Assembly (NCBI RefSeq): GCF_004011695.2
Contig: NC_082420.1
Coordinates: 620,001-684,000 of the forward strand
Length of the DNA stretch: 64,000 nucleotides
From: Ascochyta rabiei
Lineage: Eukaryota; Ascomycota; Dothideomycetes; Pleosporales; Didymellaceae
Reading direction: 5' to 3'
In this document: positions 55,584 through 64,000 of the stretch, piece after piece
Layout: each line of letters opens with the position of its first letter
Numbering within the stretch: position 1 is the stretch's first letter
Notes under the pieces: model-generated
Seen by the model: only the letters and a program-made list of their open reading frames with translations
What the model was told of the DNA's origin: nothing
Databases searched by the model: none
Made by a program: the position numbers and the translations under genes

Positions 55584-56363
55584 GCAAATCCCCCGAGAAG
55601 AAACACTCGAACGCAATGGCTGTCAGCCTGAGGGGACGCCCGAGGGCTGGGTGTCAGCGCATTGATTGAAACGGGATGGAATCTCGCTCTTTGTACATAC
55701 AATCCTTCTTGAATATAATTCAGTTTTGCCATCTCAACCAAGCCCGAATGATATGCCGGGAAATCCACAACTGCCTTGCAGTGCAGGCTGTCTCGTTTGC
55801 AGCGAGGCGACTCCAAGGCTGCGCGCCGCGCAAGCCGCGCAAGCCGCGCAGCCTCGTTTTCATCGCCGTGGACTTCGTTCGCGCCTCCAACCCCTGCCTA
55901 GCTCACCCGCGTGCTGAACATCACTTAGCTCCAGCACTGCGCCTAGCCTTTCAACACACTGCCCCGCCTGCGCTCACGTACCGCCTCAGTGTGCAGAAGT
56001 GCAAGCTTGTCTGTCCGAACAGTCATCTCTTCCCGTGCGCTGGTGTTCTCGGCTTCGAGGACCACCCGGTCGTTCTCCTTACGGGATAAGTTAAGAGAAC
56101 GGTAAGAGAATGAAGAACGAAGAATCGCGAACGTAGTATTGAGTCGTACGTGGCCTATTGACTGCCTTTCATTTGGTCAATTCACCTCACTAACACGCGA
56201 TAATGGTGAGGACTCATGCGGTGTCCCAATGAGCCCTAACCAGGTCCTCAGCTCATCCATAATTGTAAGTCCAGGTGGTGTGTCGAGCACTCATCGGTCT
56301 TGTCCTGATCTACGACACCTGCTGCAGCCAGCTAAAAGTCATCAAAGCACAGTGCTGATCAAA
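55584..56363. other. Intergenic
   Basis: About 780 bp between the facing 3' ends of the pectate lyase and paralogue A genes. A short CGCGCAAGC direct repeat (CGCGCAAGCCGCGCAAGCCG) occurs near 55828-55847. Nothing else seen. Confidence 0.6.
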
Positions 56364-57354
56364 TTAGAAGCGTTGACCGAGTACACGTTCCAATGTCCCT
56401 TTGAGACCCTCATATCGCGTCTTCCAACTAGCAGTCTGTTCTGCGGCTGTTTTCGCCTTTTCCTTCTCATCCTCCAGCTCTTTCCCCATCTTCGCTCGAC
56501 CTTCTTCCAAGACCGTGAGCCTGCATTGGAGCTCCTGAACCTGAGCCTTCAGATAATCTGTTTGGTTCCTTTCGGTTTTCTGTATTGCGCCGAGTTGCGA
56601 CAGCATTCTAGTCTTGAAGTCGTAGTAGCTCTCGTCCATGGCGTTTACGTGCTGGTTGAAAACGGAGGTTGCGGCTGGGTTGTCGCGAAGCCCGGCGGTG
56701 TCGGTATCCGCGATGAGCTCGGGAGGTGAGGTGTCTATGGAACAGTGATTAGATACATCTCATGATGCAAGTCATCAAAAGCAGATGCTTACCTGAAAGC
56801 GTATCGCTTTCATCTGTATCATCGCCATCCACTAGGACGCCACGACCCCGTGCAACATCGCGGCAAGCAGCTCGAAAGTGTGATTTGAAAAAACCAAGCT
56901 TTGGCTGCACGGCTGTGGACTCACCGTTACTGAGAAATATGAACCTAATAAGAGTCTCGAGTCGATCCACACCAGCTGGGTGACCAGTCTCAATGGAATG
57001 GTTGTAAGGTGTTCTCAGGTACATATCTACTAGATCGACGGCTGGTTTCATGTAGGAAAGACCCTTTTTGGAGCCTGTCGGATCCGCAATCATGTGATCG
57101 CTGAAGAGCTCGACGTCGTTGCTGCCTGAGATGCGCGCGTATACCTTGTTACCGGTGTCTGTGGAGCCGACTTCGAGGGCGACAAGCAGCATGGATTTGA
57201 GGATAATCTTGCCGTCCATGTATTCTCCATCGAAGGGGAGCGTCTTGGTATGTAGACGTTCCGTATCGACAAAGGCTCTGAAGTAATCTGGGAATTCCTG
57301 ACTCGCCCACGCTTCGACGTCTTCGAGCGAGCCAGGTGTGAGCGTCGCGACCAT
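56364..57354 (-). CDS. Unrecognised protein, tandem paralogue A (novel N-domain plus coiled coil)
   Basis: 310 aa. Exons 57354-56793 and 56734-56364; intron 56735-56792, phase 1. I recognise no domain. Residues 1-180 form a folded-looking domain: EDVEAWASQEFPDYFRAF, KIILKSMLLVALEVGS, KVYARISGS, YLRTPYNHS, VDRLETLIRFIFLS and FFKSHFRAACRDVARG. A disordered linker (about 190-225) leads to a predicted coiled coil from about 225 to the end (QVQELQCRLTVLEEGRAKMG, KEKAKTAAEQTASWKTRYEG) closing with LERVLGQRF. The gene at 57858-58885 has the same architecture, matching motifs, a phase-1 intron at the same place and a similar end, so the two are a tandem duplication. No signal peptide or membrane segment; probably intracellular. 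Confidence 0.8.
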
Positions 57355-57857
57355 GTTCGACGCTACAGCTTCGAGAGGAATGAGGAAGTGGTTGATGAAT
57401 TCTCAGTGTGCTTAATGAGTGAATAATTCAAAGTGCAGTGCAGGAAGGCAGAAGGCAGGTCGCAGACGCGTTAGTAAACAAACCAGAAACGCCTTCACCT
57501 CATCTCACCGCAACCCACGCCAGATACCCAGGGCATGACGACATCAATCAACTCTGCACAGTTTCGGCATCAAAACCATTTACCAGTGCTGTCAAGACTA
57601 GCATGAGTTGACCGGAGGGCAGCAGTGCTGCTGGGGAAATTGAGCTCATGTCAGTAACGCAGAAAGCAAACCGTAGGAAGGCGCGGTGGATCGAGACGTC
57701 GAAAGAGGTTGACGAAAGATTTTTTTTTAAAGCAACGAATTGATAGATTTCGCTCCACACACGCCTCAATGAGCGCAATACACGGCACCACTCACTCCCT
57801 TTCGGCCTCTCCAGCACACCACCCATCCACCACCCTCCAAATCCCCAACCCACTCCT
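57355..57857. other. Intergenic between tandem paralogues
   Basis: About 500 bp, promoter of paralogue A and 3' flank of paralogue B. An A8-type tract lies near 57721. No gene seen. Confidence 0.6.
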
Positions 57858-58885
57858 TCAAAATTCTCGCTCCACAGTATCCCACAGAACCTTCTTAAGC
57901 CCCTCATACTGCGCCTTCCACTTCTCTGCCTCTTCCTTTGCCGCCAACAAATCGCTTTGCAGCTTGTCGCGCTCGGCTTCTGCGGAGGCTACGCTGAGCT
58001 CGAGACTGTGGACTCGAATAGTCAGCGCGGCTTTCTCGTGGGTGTCGATTACTCGGGCTGCGTTAATTTGGGTCGTTAGGGTGGTTTTGAATGTGGCAAA
58101 CGCCTGGTCTAGGGATTGTGGGTGCTCGTTAGCGACGGCGGTGGGTGTAGGGGGTTCGCTGCGATGGCTGATGTAGCCGGTTTCTAGAGTCGTGGGCGCA
58201 GTCGGGGCTGTGGCTGCAGTCGGAGTCGGTGTTGGAGTTGATGCTGGGCTCTGAGCGGTGGTGAGGTGCGTCTTATGGGGCAACTCTACCGATGGTGTGG
58301 TTAGCGATACTATAGATTGGCGGGTATGATGATTGTAGTCTCACCCAGACGAACGCAACGGTCTGCAATTCTCTTTTCGCGCGCCTCGCGAGTGACCTGT
58401 TCAGCAACTTCACAACAGGCGCCTGGGAAGTGTTCCTTGAAAGCGCTGGTTTTGGAGCGTATGCCAGTGCCCTTGACTCTTTTGATACTGACGCAATACC
58501 GTATGAGGGCTTCGAAACGCGCCGCACCAGTTTCGTCTTCAACCGGCCCCACCAAACAGTACGGCGTGTGGAAATGCACTGGAGGGTTGGTAGTGTCGCG
58601 GTGTACCTCCATGTAGCCTCCAGCGGCATGACCCAGACTGACAGATCCGTTTCGCTCAGTCCAAGCGTACACGCGTGCTAGATACGGACCCGCGAGAGAG
58701 CCTACAGGAATGGTTATCAGTAGCTCTTCTTTGGTCACTCGAATACTGTTCATGACACGCCCTGTCAATCTAAGGCGAACTGTCATATCGGAACTTGTTA
58801 AACCATCGAGCTTGGCAAAGCTGTCCGGAAAGCCTGCCTGCGCCCACGTTCGAATGCTATCCAGGGTTTCGATATCGACAGCCAT
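57858..58885 (-). CDS. Unrecognised protein, tandem paralogue B (novel N-domain plus coiled coil)
   Basis: 322 aa. Exons 58885-58345 and 58285-57858; intron 58286-58344, phase 1, with a GCTAACC branch site. The ATG at 58885 is chosen by alignment to paralogue A (IRTWAQAGFPDSF versus VEAWASQEFPDYF); an upstream in-frame ATG at 59020 would add 45 residues absent from A. Matching N-domain motifs are VTKEELLITIPVGS, YLARVYAWTE, HFHTPYCLV, ARFEALIRYCVS and AFKEHFPGACCEVAEQ. The linker is Thr/Pro-rich with a TPTPTPTAATAPTAPTT run. The coiled coil (ARVIDTHEKAALTIRVHSLE, DLLAAKEEAEKWKAQYEGLK) ends LWDTVEREF. Divergence from A is substantial, so the duplication is old. Function is unknown. Confidence 0.8.
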
Positions 58886-59170
58886 GCTGGAAAGCGATGT
58901 GGTGTAAAGGAAAGGAGAACGGTTGGGCAGACGGGGTGAGCAGTTGCGACCGAGAGTAATGTAAAGGCAGTGAAAAGTCGCAGCAACTTGTGCCGCATGC
59001 GAATCATCTTTCATCTTCACTTTGAGAAACTTGAAGTGGCATGTGAAATTCTACGTTATGTACGTATTGTGTTTCGTTCTGTGCAAGTAACAACAGTCAT
59101 ATCAAATTAATTGAGGTGATGGAGAATACTCAGCAGCTTTTAAAAAATTCGTCTCCCAGTGCGAAGAAAT

Positions 59171-60435
59171 CTACGGCTTCAACAACAGCTTTCCAGTCGT
59201 CTTCCGTCCTTCGATGTCCTCAGTGGCGCGCTTGATGTCCTCCAATGGGTAGACGTTGTGGATCTTGACGTTCAACCCGTCTTTCTCGATGAAGCTCCAC
59301 AGTTCCTTGGCATACTGCTGGAACTCCTCGCGGGTGGCGATGTAGTTGAAAAGCGTGGTGCGCAAGAGCTTGGCATTTTTTGCTGACAGGCGGCTGCATC
59401 ATGTTAGCATATCCATTGTGGTTCTGAGACGTTCAGATAGAGTGGAGGTGGGCTTACCTAAGAGCAAATCCAGTGACTGGTCCAGAAGCGTTGCCGAAGC
59501 TCACCATCGTACCCTTTCTCCTAACAACCGCCAGACTGCTGTCGAACGTATCCTTGCCTACAGAATCGAACACTGCATGCACGCCCTCCCCGCCGGTGAT
59601 CTCCAGGACCTTCTTCACAAACACATCGCGGTCGTCTGCGTGGTACTCAAGTAACACCTCTGCGCCGTTTTCTTTGGCAAGCTGCCTCTTCTCAGGCGTA
59701 CTCGCTGTTGCAATCGTCCTCGCGCCAACCGCCTTCAACAACTGGCAGAGCCACAACCCCACACCACCTGCAGCAGCAGTAACCAGGACCCAGTCCCCTT
59801 TCTGCACAGCATACGCTTCACGAATCAGAGTAAGGGCAGTCAGAGCCTGGAGGGGTACCGCGGCGCCAATCTTGGTGCTGATGGAGTCCGGAATGGTGAC
59901 CACGTATTTGGCGGTCGTGGCGGTGTACTCAGCATATGCATTCTGACCCATGTAGACTACACGAGCTCCAACGGTGAGGTCAGATGGCGCCTTGGGGCCG
60001 ACTGCAGCGATGGTACCGGAACCTTCGCGCCCCAGAATGTATGGGAGCGAGGGGGGTGTGTAGACGCCAGAGCGGAAGTAGCTGAGAAGCATCAGAAGCT
60101 TGCACTCAATGATGTTGATTGTTTTTGAAACAGTTGAGTATTTGGAGTCTTGGAGCTTACGTGTCAATGAAGTTGATGCCAATATACTCGTTCTTGATGA
60201 GGACTTCATCGCCCTTGGGTTCAGGGACTGGCACATCGGTCTTGTACTGCAGCACATCGGTTCCTCCCGTCTTTTCGATGACAACCGCCTTCATAGTCTT
60301 GGGAAGGGACGACATATTTCTGATGAATATAGCTCTTGGGCCTACCTGGTTACTCAAGGAAGCTAGTCTTACAGATGCAATTGAGGAGGAGGCAGACAGT
60401 CGAAAGGCGCGGGTAGCGTGAGAAGCCCAGGACAT
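59171..60435 (-). CDS. NADPH:quinone oxidoreductase (zeta-crystallin type), mitochondrial
   Basis: Medium-chain dehydrogenase/reductase, 373 aa, reducing quinones with NADPH. Exons 60435-60161, 60081-59458, 59393-59171; introns 79 and 64 bp. The first about 40 residues (MSWASHATRAFRLSASSSIA...GPRAIFIRN) are basic and acid-free, a mitochondrial presequence; an internal MSSLPKTMKAVVIEK could serve as a cytosolic start. Core motifs: NEYIGINFIDTYFRSG, YILGREGSGTIAAVG, the NADPH Rossmann motif VLVTAAAGGVGLWLCQLLKAVGA (AAGGVG), EGVHAVFDSVGKDTF, and C-terminal VYPLEDIKRATEDIEGRKTTGKLLLKP. No zinc-binding cysteines are present, as expected for the quinone oxidoreductase branch. Confidence 0.92.
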
Positions 60436-61754
60436 ACGATCAAAGAAAACCTTGAAGTAGACGGAGTTTGTTGGGAAGTCGCGAGTACTTATCCGGCGTC
60501 GTGGTGGGTGAGACCGGTGATGATAAATACATAGAGGTTATATCCGAACGAGCCCCGCTTTCCCCGCACGTCATTCCGCTCGAGACGCGATGTTAACATC
60601 TCTACTCTCAGCTTGAAACTGACGAGAATGAAGTCGAAGCTCACTCAGACCTCCCACCAATGAGCCGTTGGCCCACGACAGGAGGATACCAACACTGTAA
60701 GCATCCAGCTATACTCGGGAATCATGCTATATCCGACTCCGACCTCGGATCCGACCTTTTCACCACACCACGCCTTGCCAACACGATCACGGCTGCCCGA
60801 CATGACCTCAAGCAAGCGAAGAGCTAGACTTGGAGATAGGAGTTAATGCAGTACGTTTCCAGAGAGCAGCCAGGATCTATGCTGGATGGTGCATCGCGCG
60901 ACGCGAACGCGTGTCAGACTAAAATGCAGGCTCCATGTATTGGCCATTGAACCGCCCACCGCCGACGATATCAAGAGCGCAGCTCGACTAACCGTCTTTG
61001 GAAAAGCTCAAGCAAGTCTGGGAAGAAACATTACCCAGACAGAAAGCGCCGTTAGCGTATGTGGTGTTCACACATGGATCCGTTTGTCGGCTGCTTAGAT
61101 GAACGAACCCAACAACGCCCCCGTAGGTTAGAAGCAGGGCTTAACACCTCCCCACAGAAGCACCTCCTTATGCGTTGAGGGCCTGCTCTTCCGGAACAGA
61201 CTTTTGTCTGCAAAGACTGTCAAGTCCACGCAACTCGTTGATCGAGACACACCAATGAAACCAGCTTTGACAATGCTCAGCTCATCGTGATGTAAATGCA
61301 AGTTGGTGGATATACGACGAGATGCGTCGCCGCATGCAAAAAACCCAGCATACAGTACTGAAGGGGCGAGCACTCTTGCTGCTGGTTTGGTTGTGCTGGA
61401 TGTCGTTGTCTGGAGTTGATGCTGCGTAACGTATGCACGACCAAGACAAAGGATGTGGGTGATGTGGGTATTGTGTTTGTTGTTTTTAGTAGGAGCAGAA
61501 TCGCTGATCCTCTGCTATCTAACGCCAGGCTATCATCGTGCGTGCATTCTGATATGTTGATAGAGAAGCACGGAAGGAGCCTGCCAGGCTCGACAAGATA
61601 CGCGAGTCCCCAACCACGAAGGGGAGGTTCCGCGCGGTAAAGACGAGGTACTTTGAAGATGATCCGTCCCACCAAGGATGCGTCCAAACCACCCAAGCCC
61701 GCGTTTCCAGGTATGCAAACACAGCAGCGACCATCTCCCCCTTACTCGTAGTAC
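60436..61754. other. Intergenic, 1.3 kb
   Basis: Between the quinone oxidoreductase start and the Myb-like gene stop, both minus strand. Open frames (up to 139 codons) show no domain or splice partner. No repeat or RNA gene recognised. Confidence 0.6.
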
Positions 61755-62856
61755 TCAAGCCTCCTCGAGAACCCCAAGCATACCCTCCAACTCCTCACGG
61801 TACGTCTCACTCAGCCCGATCTTCCTGTTCAGCAGCATGTTAGCCATTTCCCGAGCGTGTGTGAATGCCTCCGAGAAGGACGACAGACACTGAGTGTTTC
61901 AGCACCAATCTCCGAGGTAAGAATGGCGCGCAGTCGTGGAAAGAGAGGGAATGAATCTGGAAGTAGACTTACAGACTGTGTCCCTATCAACCTCGGCGTC
62001 GGTGTCGGTGAATGCAGAAGCTTGCTCGCGTGCGTCGAAGAAGACGTGATCGTCATCATCATTGTTGCTGTCGTCGACCGGCTCGCCTTTGACGACTGGC
62101 TGTGTCTCCTCGATGCCCTTGTTGTCGCTGGCTCTGAATGCGTTCTTGGGTTTGCGTTTCACCTCGGGAGTGGACTTTGCCCGCTTCGGCTTCGCGCGCT
62201 CTTCTTCCTCGTCCTCGTCAGTCTCGGGCTTGAACTTGTCTGCGAGGCTAGCGGTGGGCTTCTTCGCCGGTGTGCGCTTTCGCTTCGATACAGGCGTAGT
62301 GGGCGTGTCTTCGCTGTCGTCCTCGGTCTTGAGCTTGCTCTTTCGCGGCGTCTGTTTCGGTGTGGTGGGAGCAGACTTGCTGGCCTTGGTTGGAGTGGGA
62401 GGCGGAGCGTCGCCCTTGTCGAAGGCGATCTTCAGACGCGAGTAGCGCTTCGAGCAGGCGGCTTTCGTGCTGTTGCACTTGTCGGCGATGCCGTCCCAAT
62501 CGAATGCCTACCTTTGGTGTCAGTAGCACGTCTCATGGCCTGGCGTAGCTTGACATTGAGAAGGTACTCACCTTGTCGCGGGCGGAGTGCTTGACCATGA
62601 GCCAGAGGAACTCGTGGTTTGAGCGTGCGGGCTCTACGCCCTTGTCCATGGCCTGCTTGAGTCGAGACCAGCGCTTGGTCACTGCGCCCTTCTCGAGCTG
62701 GAGGTCCGCGCAAATGGCGTCCCAGTTGATCTGAACGCGGTGTGTCAGTGCTGTGTAAGCGAGAAGCTTCTGAGCCAGCAAAGAACTCACTGTGGGAACA
62801 CCGCCATGGGTGAGGACCAAGTACAAATACTGGATGTTCTCTTGTTCGGAAGGCAT
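61755..62856 (-). CDS. Two-repeat Myb/SANT-like nuclear protein
   Basis: Exons 62856-62791, 62730-62572, 62507 to about 61973, and a last exon from 61889. The N-terminus MPSEQENIQYLYLVLTHGGVPT is followed by repeat 1 INWDAICADLQLEKGAVTKRWSRLKQAMDKG and repeat 2 FDWDGIADKCNSTKAACSKRYSRLKIAFDKG, two Myb-like helical modules that align with each other across an intron. The rest is disordered, Lys/Thr/Pro-rich and acidic (PKQTPRKSKLK, SKRKRTPAKK), suggesting a nuclear protein. The 3' end is ambiguous: the strong GTAAGT donor at 61972 gives a short out-of-frame end (stop 61840-61842), whereas a weak GTTGAT donor shortly upstream would join a protein-like last exon (SEAFTHAREMANMLLNRKIG, stop 61755-61757). 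DNA binding is inferred; targets unknown. Confidence 0.78.
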
Positions 62857-63319
62857 ATTGTGCTTGTTGCGGATGCCGAGGTGAGTATCGCTGGTGGGGG
62901 TTCAAAGAAGAAAGCCGTCCAAAGGTTGGTGTCGAGAGAGGAAAGTGTCAAGAGCTCGAGGGGAAGACCAGTCTGCCCTCTTAACATGTCAATCTGCCTT
63001 CACCGTGAGACCACACAGGCAGCAGACTGATAAAGGCGCGCTAACATCTTTAGCGTGGTTTGTGTGTGCGCGCAGAGGCTTTAGCAGTGAGTTAGGTCCT
63101 ACTGAAGTCTAGGTGAACGTGAAGTCCCGCTATGGAGGGAGGGAGCCAGGCTGATAGTTCGACAGGGAGTGGATGAGGTGACTTGGCATATTGGGCAAAG
63201 GACACTGTAGAGCAGACAGAAGAGAACAGAGCAAAGGTGATCAGGCTAAGATTTGAGGGAGAGCCAGACAAGTTTGGCACTTACCACGCTGGGTCATTTG
63301 ATCATTCAACAGACTATGC
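62857..63319. other. Intergenic
   Basis: About 460 bp between the Myb-like start and the EXO84 stop, both minus strand. No feature seen. Confidence 0.65.
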
Positions 63320-64000
63320 TTACAGCACGCCCAATCCTACAGGCCCTTGTGGCTGCAACGTTCTCGCACTGTCTTCATCTGCAACGGTGCTCCCCACCAA
63401 CTCGGAGAAGTCCAGCCCCACCTCCCTCAGCATGGCAGCGTGTTCCTGCGCTAATTCTAAACACTGGTTCCACGTTTCCCCTTCCCTCTCGACACTGCTC
63501 AGCTGCCTCTTCAGTATGACGTTGAAGTGATCGATGTGTTCTTTGGCCCACTTGACACAGGCTGACATGAGCGGTTGCGGGAAGCAGGTCTGGAAGGTGG
63601 AGACGGTGTTCTTGATGATGAGGAAGTAGATGTAGGAGATCTGGAAGATGTAGTCCGGGAGGTTGCCTTCGAACGTGCATTGTCTGTTGGGTCATTAGCA
63701 AGGCGTGATGAGTGATGTGAGAGGGGTCACATGGACGTACCGTGAGCGCGCCTTGACTAGGCTGCTTCGAGCTTCTAGGTAGGCTTCTCGAGCACGGTCT
63801 TCGAAGCCGAGACGGTTCACCCAAGTGACATGCTGGTTGATCGGACCGTTCCACGTATTTCCCTCGGCGAGCTGGCGAACCAGCACATTTGCGAGTTTGG
63901 CGGCGCGCTCGTTGACTTTGATTGTGACTATCGTCTTGGCCATCTCGTTGCCCCTCATGTTTTGCGATAGGGTCTTGAGTTTCTCGACTTTGGATACTGC
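63320..64000 (-). CDS. EXO84: Exocyst complex component EXO84, C-terminal part (cut by window edge)
   Basis: Only the C-terminal about 208 residues lie in the window; the frame is open from base 64000. Exons 64000-63741 and 63683-63320, intron 63684-63740. The sequence NERAAKLANVLVRQLAEG, WVNRLGFEDRAREAYLEARS, CTFEGNLPDYIFQISYIYF, KNTVSTFQTCF, MSACVKWAKEHIDHFNVILK and HAAMLREVGLDFSELVG is the helical C-terminal region of Exo84. Exo84 is a subunit of the octameric exocyst that tethers secretory vesicles at the plasma membrane of growing tips, downstream of Rab/Rho GTPases. The final about 20 residues after the conserved GLDF motif are variable and end GPVGLGVL. Confidence 0.92.

Overview
The window is nuclear DNA of a filamentous ascomycete. 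Most genes carry several introns of about 45-100 bp with GT(A/G)NGN donors, CTAAC-type branch sites and CAG/TAG acceptors. The gene content is fungal: a Zn(II)2Cys6 regulator, MFS exporters, a secreted PL1 pectate lyase and fungal accessory proteins. Dothideomycetes (Pleosporales-like) is my inference from protein style and intron size; the species cannot be told. I see no intact transposon, CRISPR array, rRNA or tRNA. Gene models below are hand-spliced and were checked for reading-frame continuity across introns.

Layout. 0-2.1 kb: a NirA-like zinc-cluster regulator (3' end cut by the left edge) whose first intron is mostly a 12-bp-period minisatellite; a second 12-bp-period array lies just upstream. 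3-7.3 kb: a SNF2/RING helicase. 8.4-14.1 kb: vacuolar Ca2+/H+ exchanger, a Sna3-like UPF0057 membrane protein, mitochondrial 3-hydroxyisobutyrate dehydrogenase. 15.2-25.8 kb: a dense housekeeping block with RPC37 and DDB1 head to head, a TMEM42-type transporter, TFIIA small subunit and V-ATPase c'' head to head, and a gephyrin-type molybdenum cofactor enzyme. 28.1-31.6 kb: a Cys-rich type I surface protein and a DHA1 MFS exporter. 32.2-40.1 kb: a Cue5-like autophagy adaptor, a Rid-family protein, a DUF1295 membrane protein, an MBD4-like DNA glycosylase, a secreted-type agmatinase and a Dap1-like haem protein. 40.7-44.1 kb is gene-poor apart from one small Cys-rich ORF. 44.1-55.6 kb: NOP4, a second MFS transporter, a sterol-glucosyltransferase-like protein with an unusual glycine-rich tail, and pectate lyase. 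56.4-58.9 kb: a tandem pair of unrecognised paralogues. 59.2-64 kb: a mitochondrial quinone oxidoreductase, a two-repeat Myb-like protein, and the C-terminal part of the exocyst subunit EXO84 (cut by the right edge).

The genes do not form one pathway or a biosynthetic cluster; most are independent core genes. The observations I think deserve a second look are the undescribed tandem paralogue pair, the glycosyltransferase fused to a glycine-rich tail, the conserved WQPL motif in the Cue5-like adaptor, the PPxY motif in the Sna3-like protein, the Rid protein lacking the family arginine, the His-rich linker in the gephyrin homologue, two GC-AG introns, and the minisatellites around the regulator's first exon.
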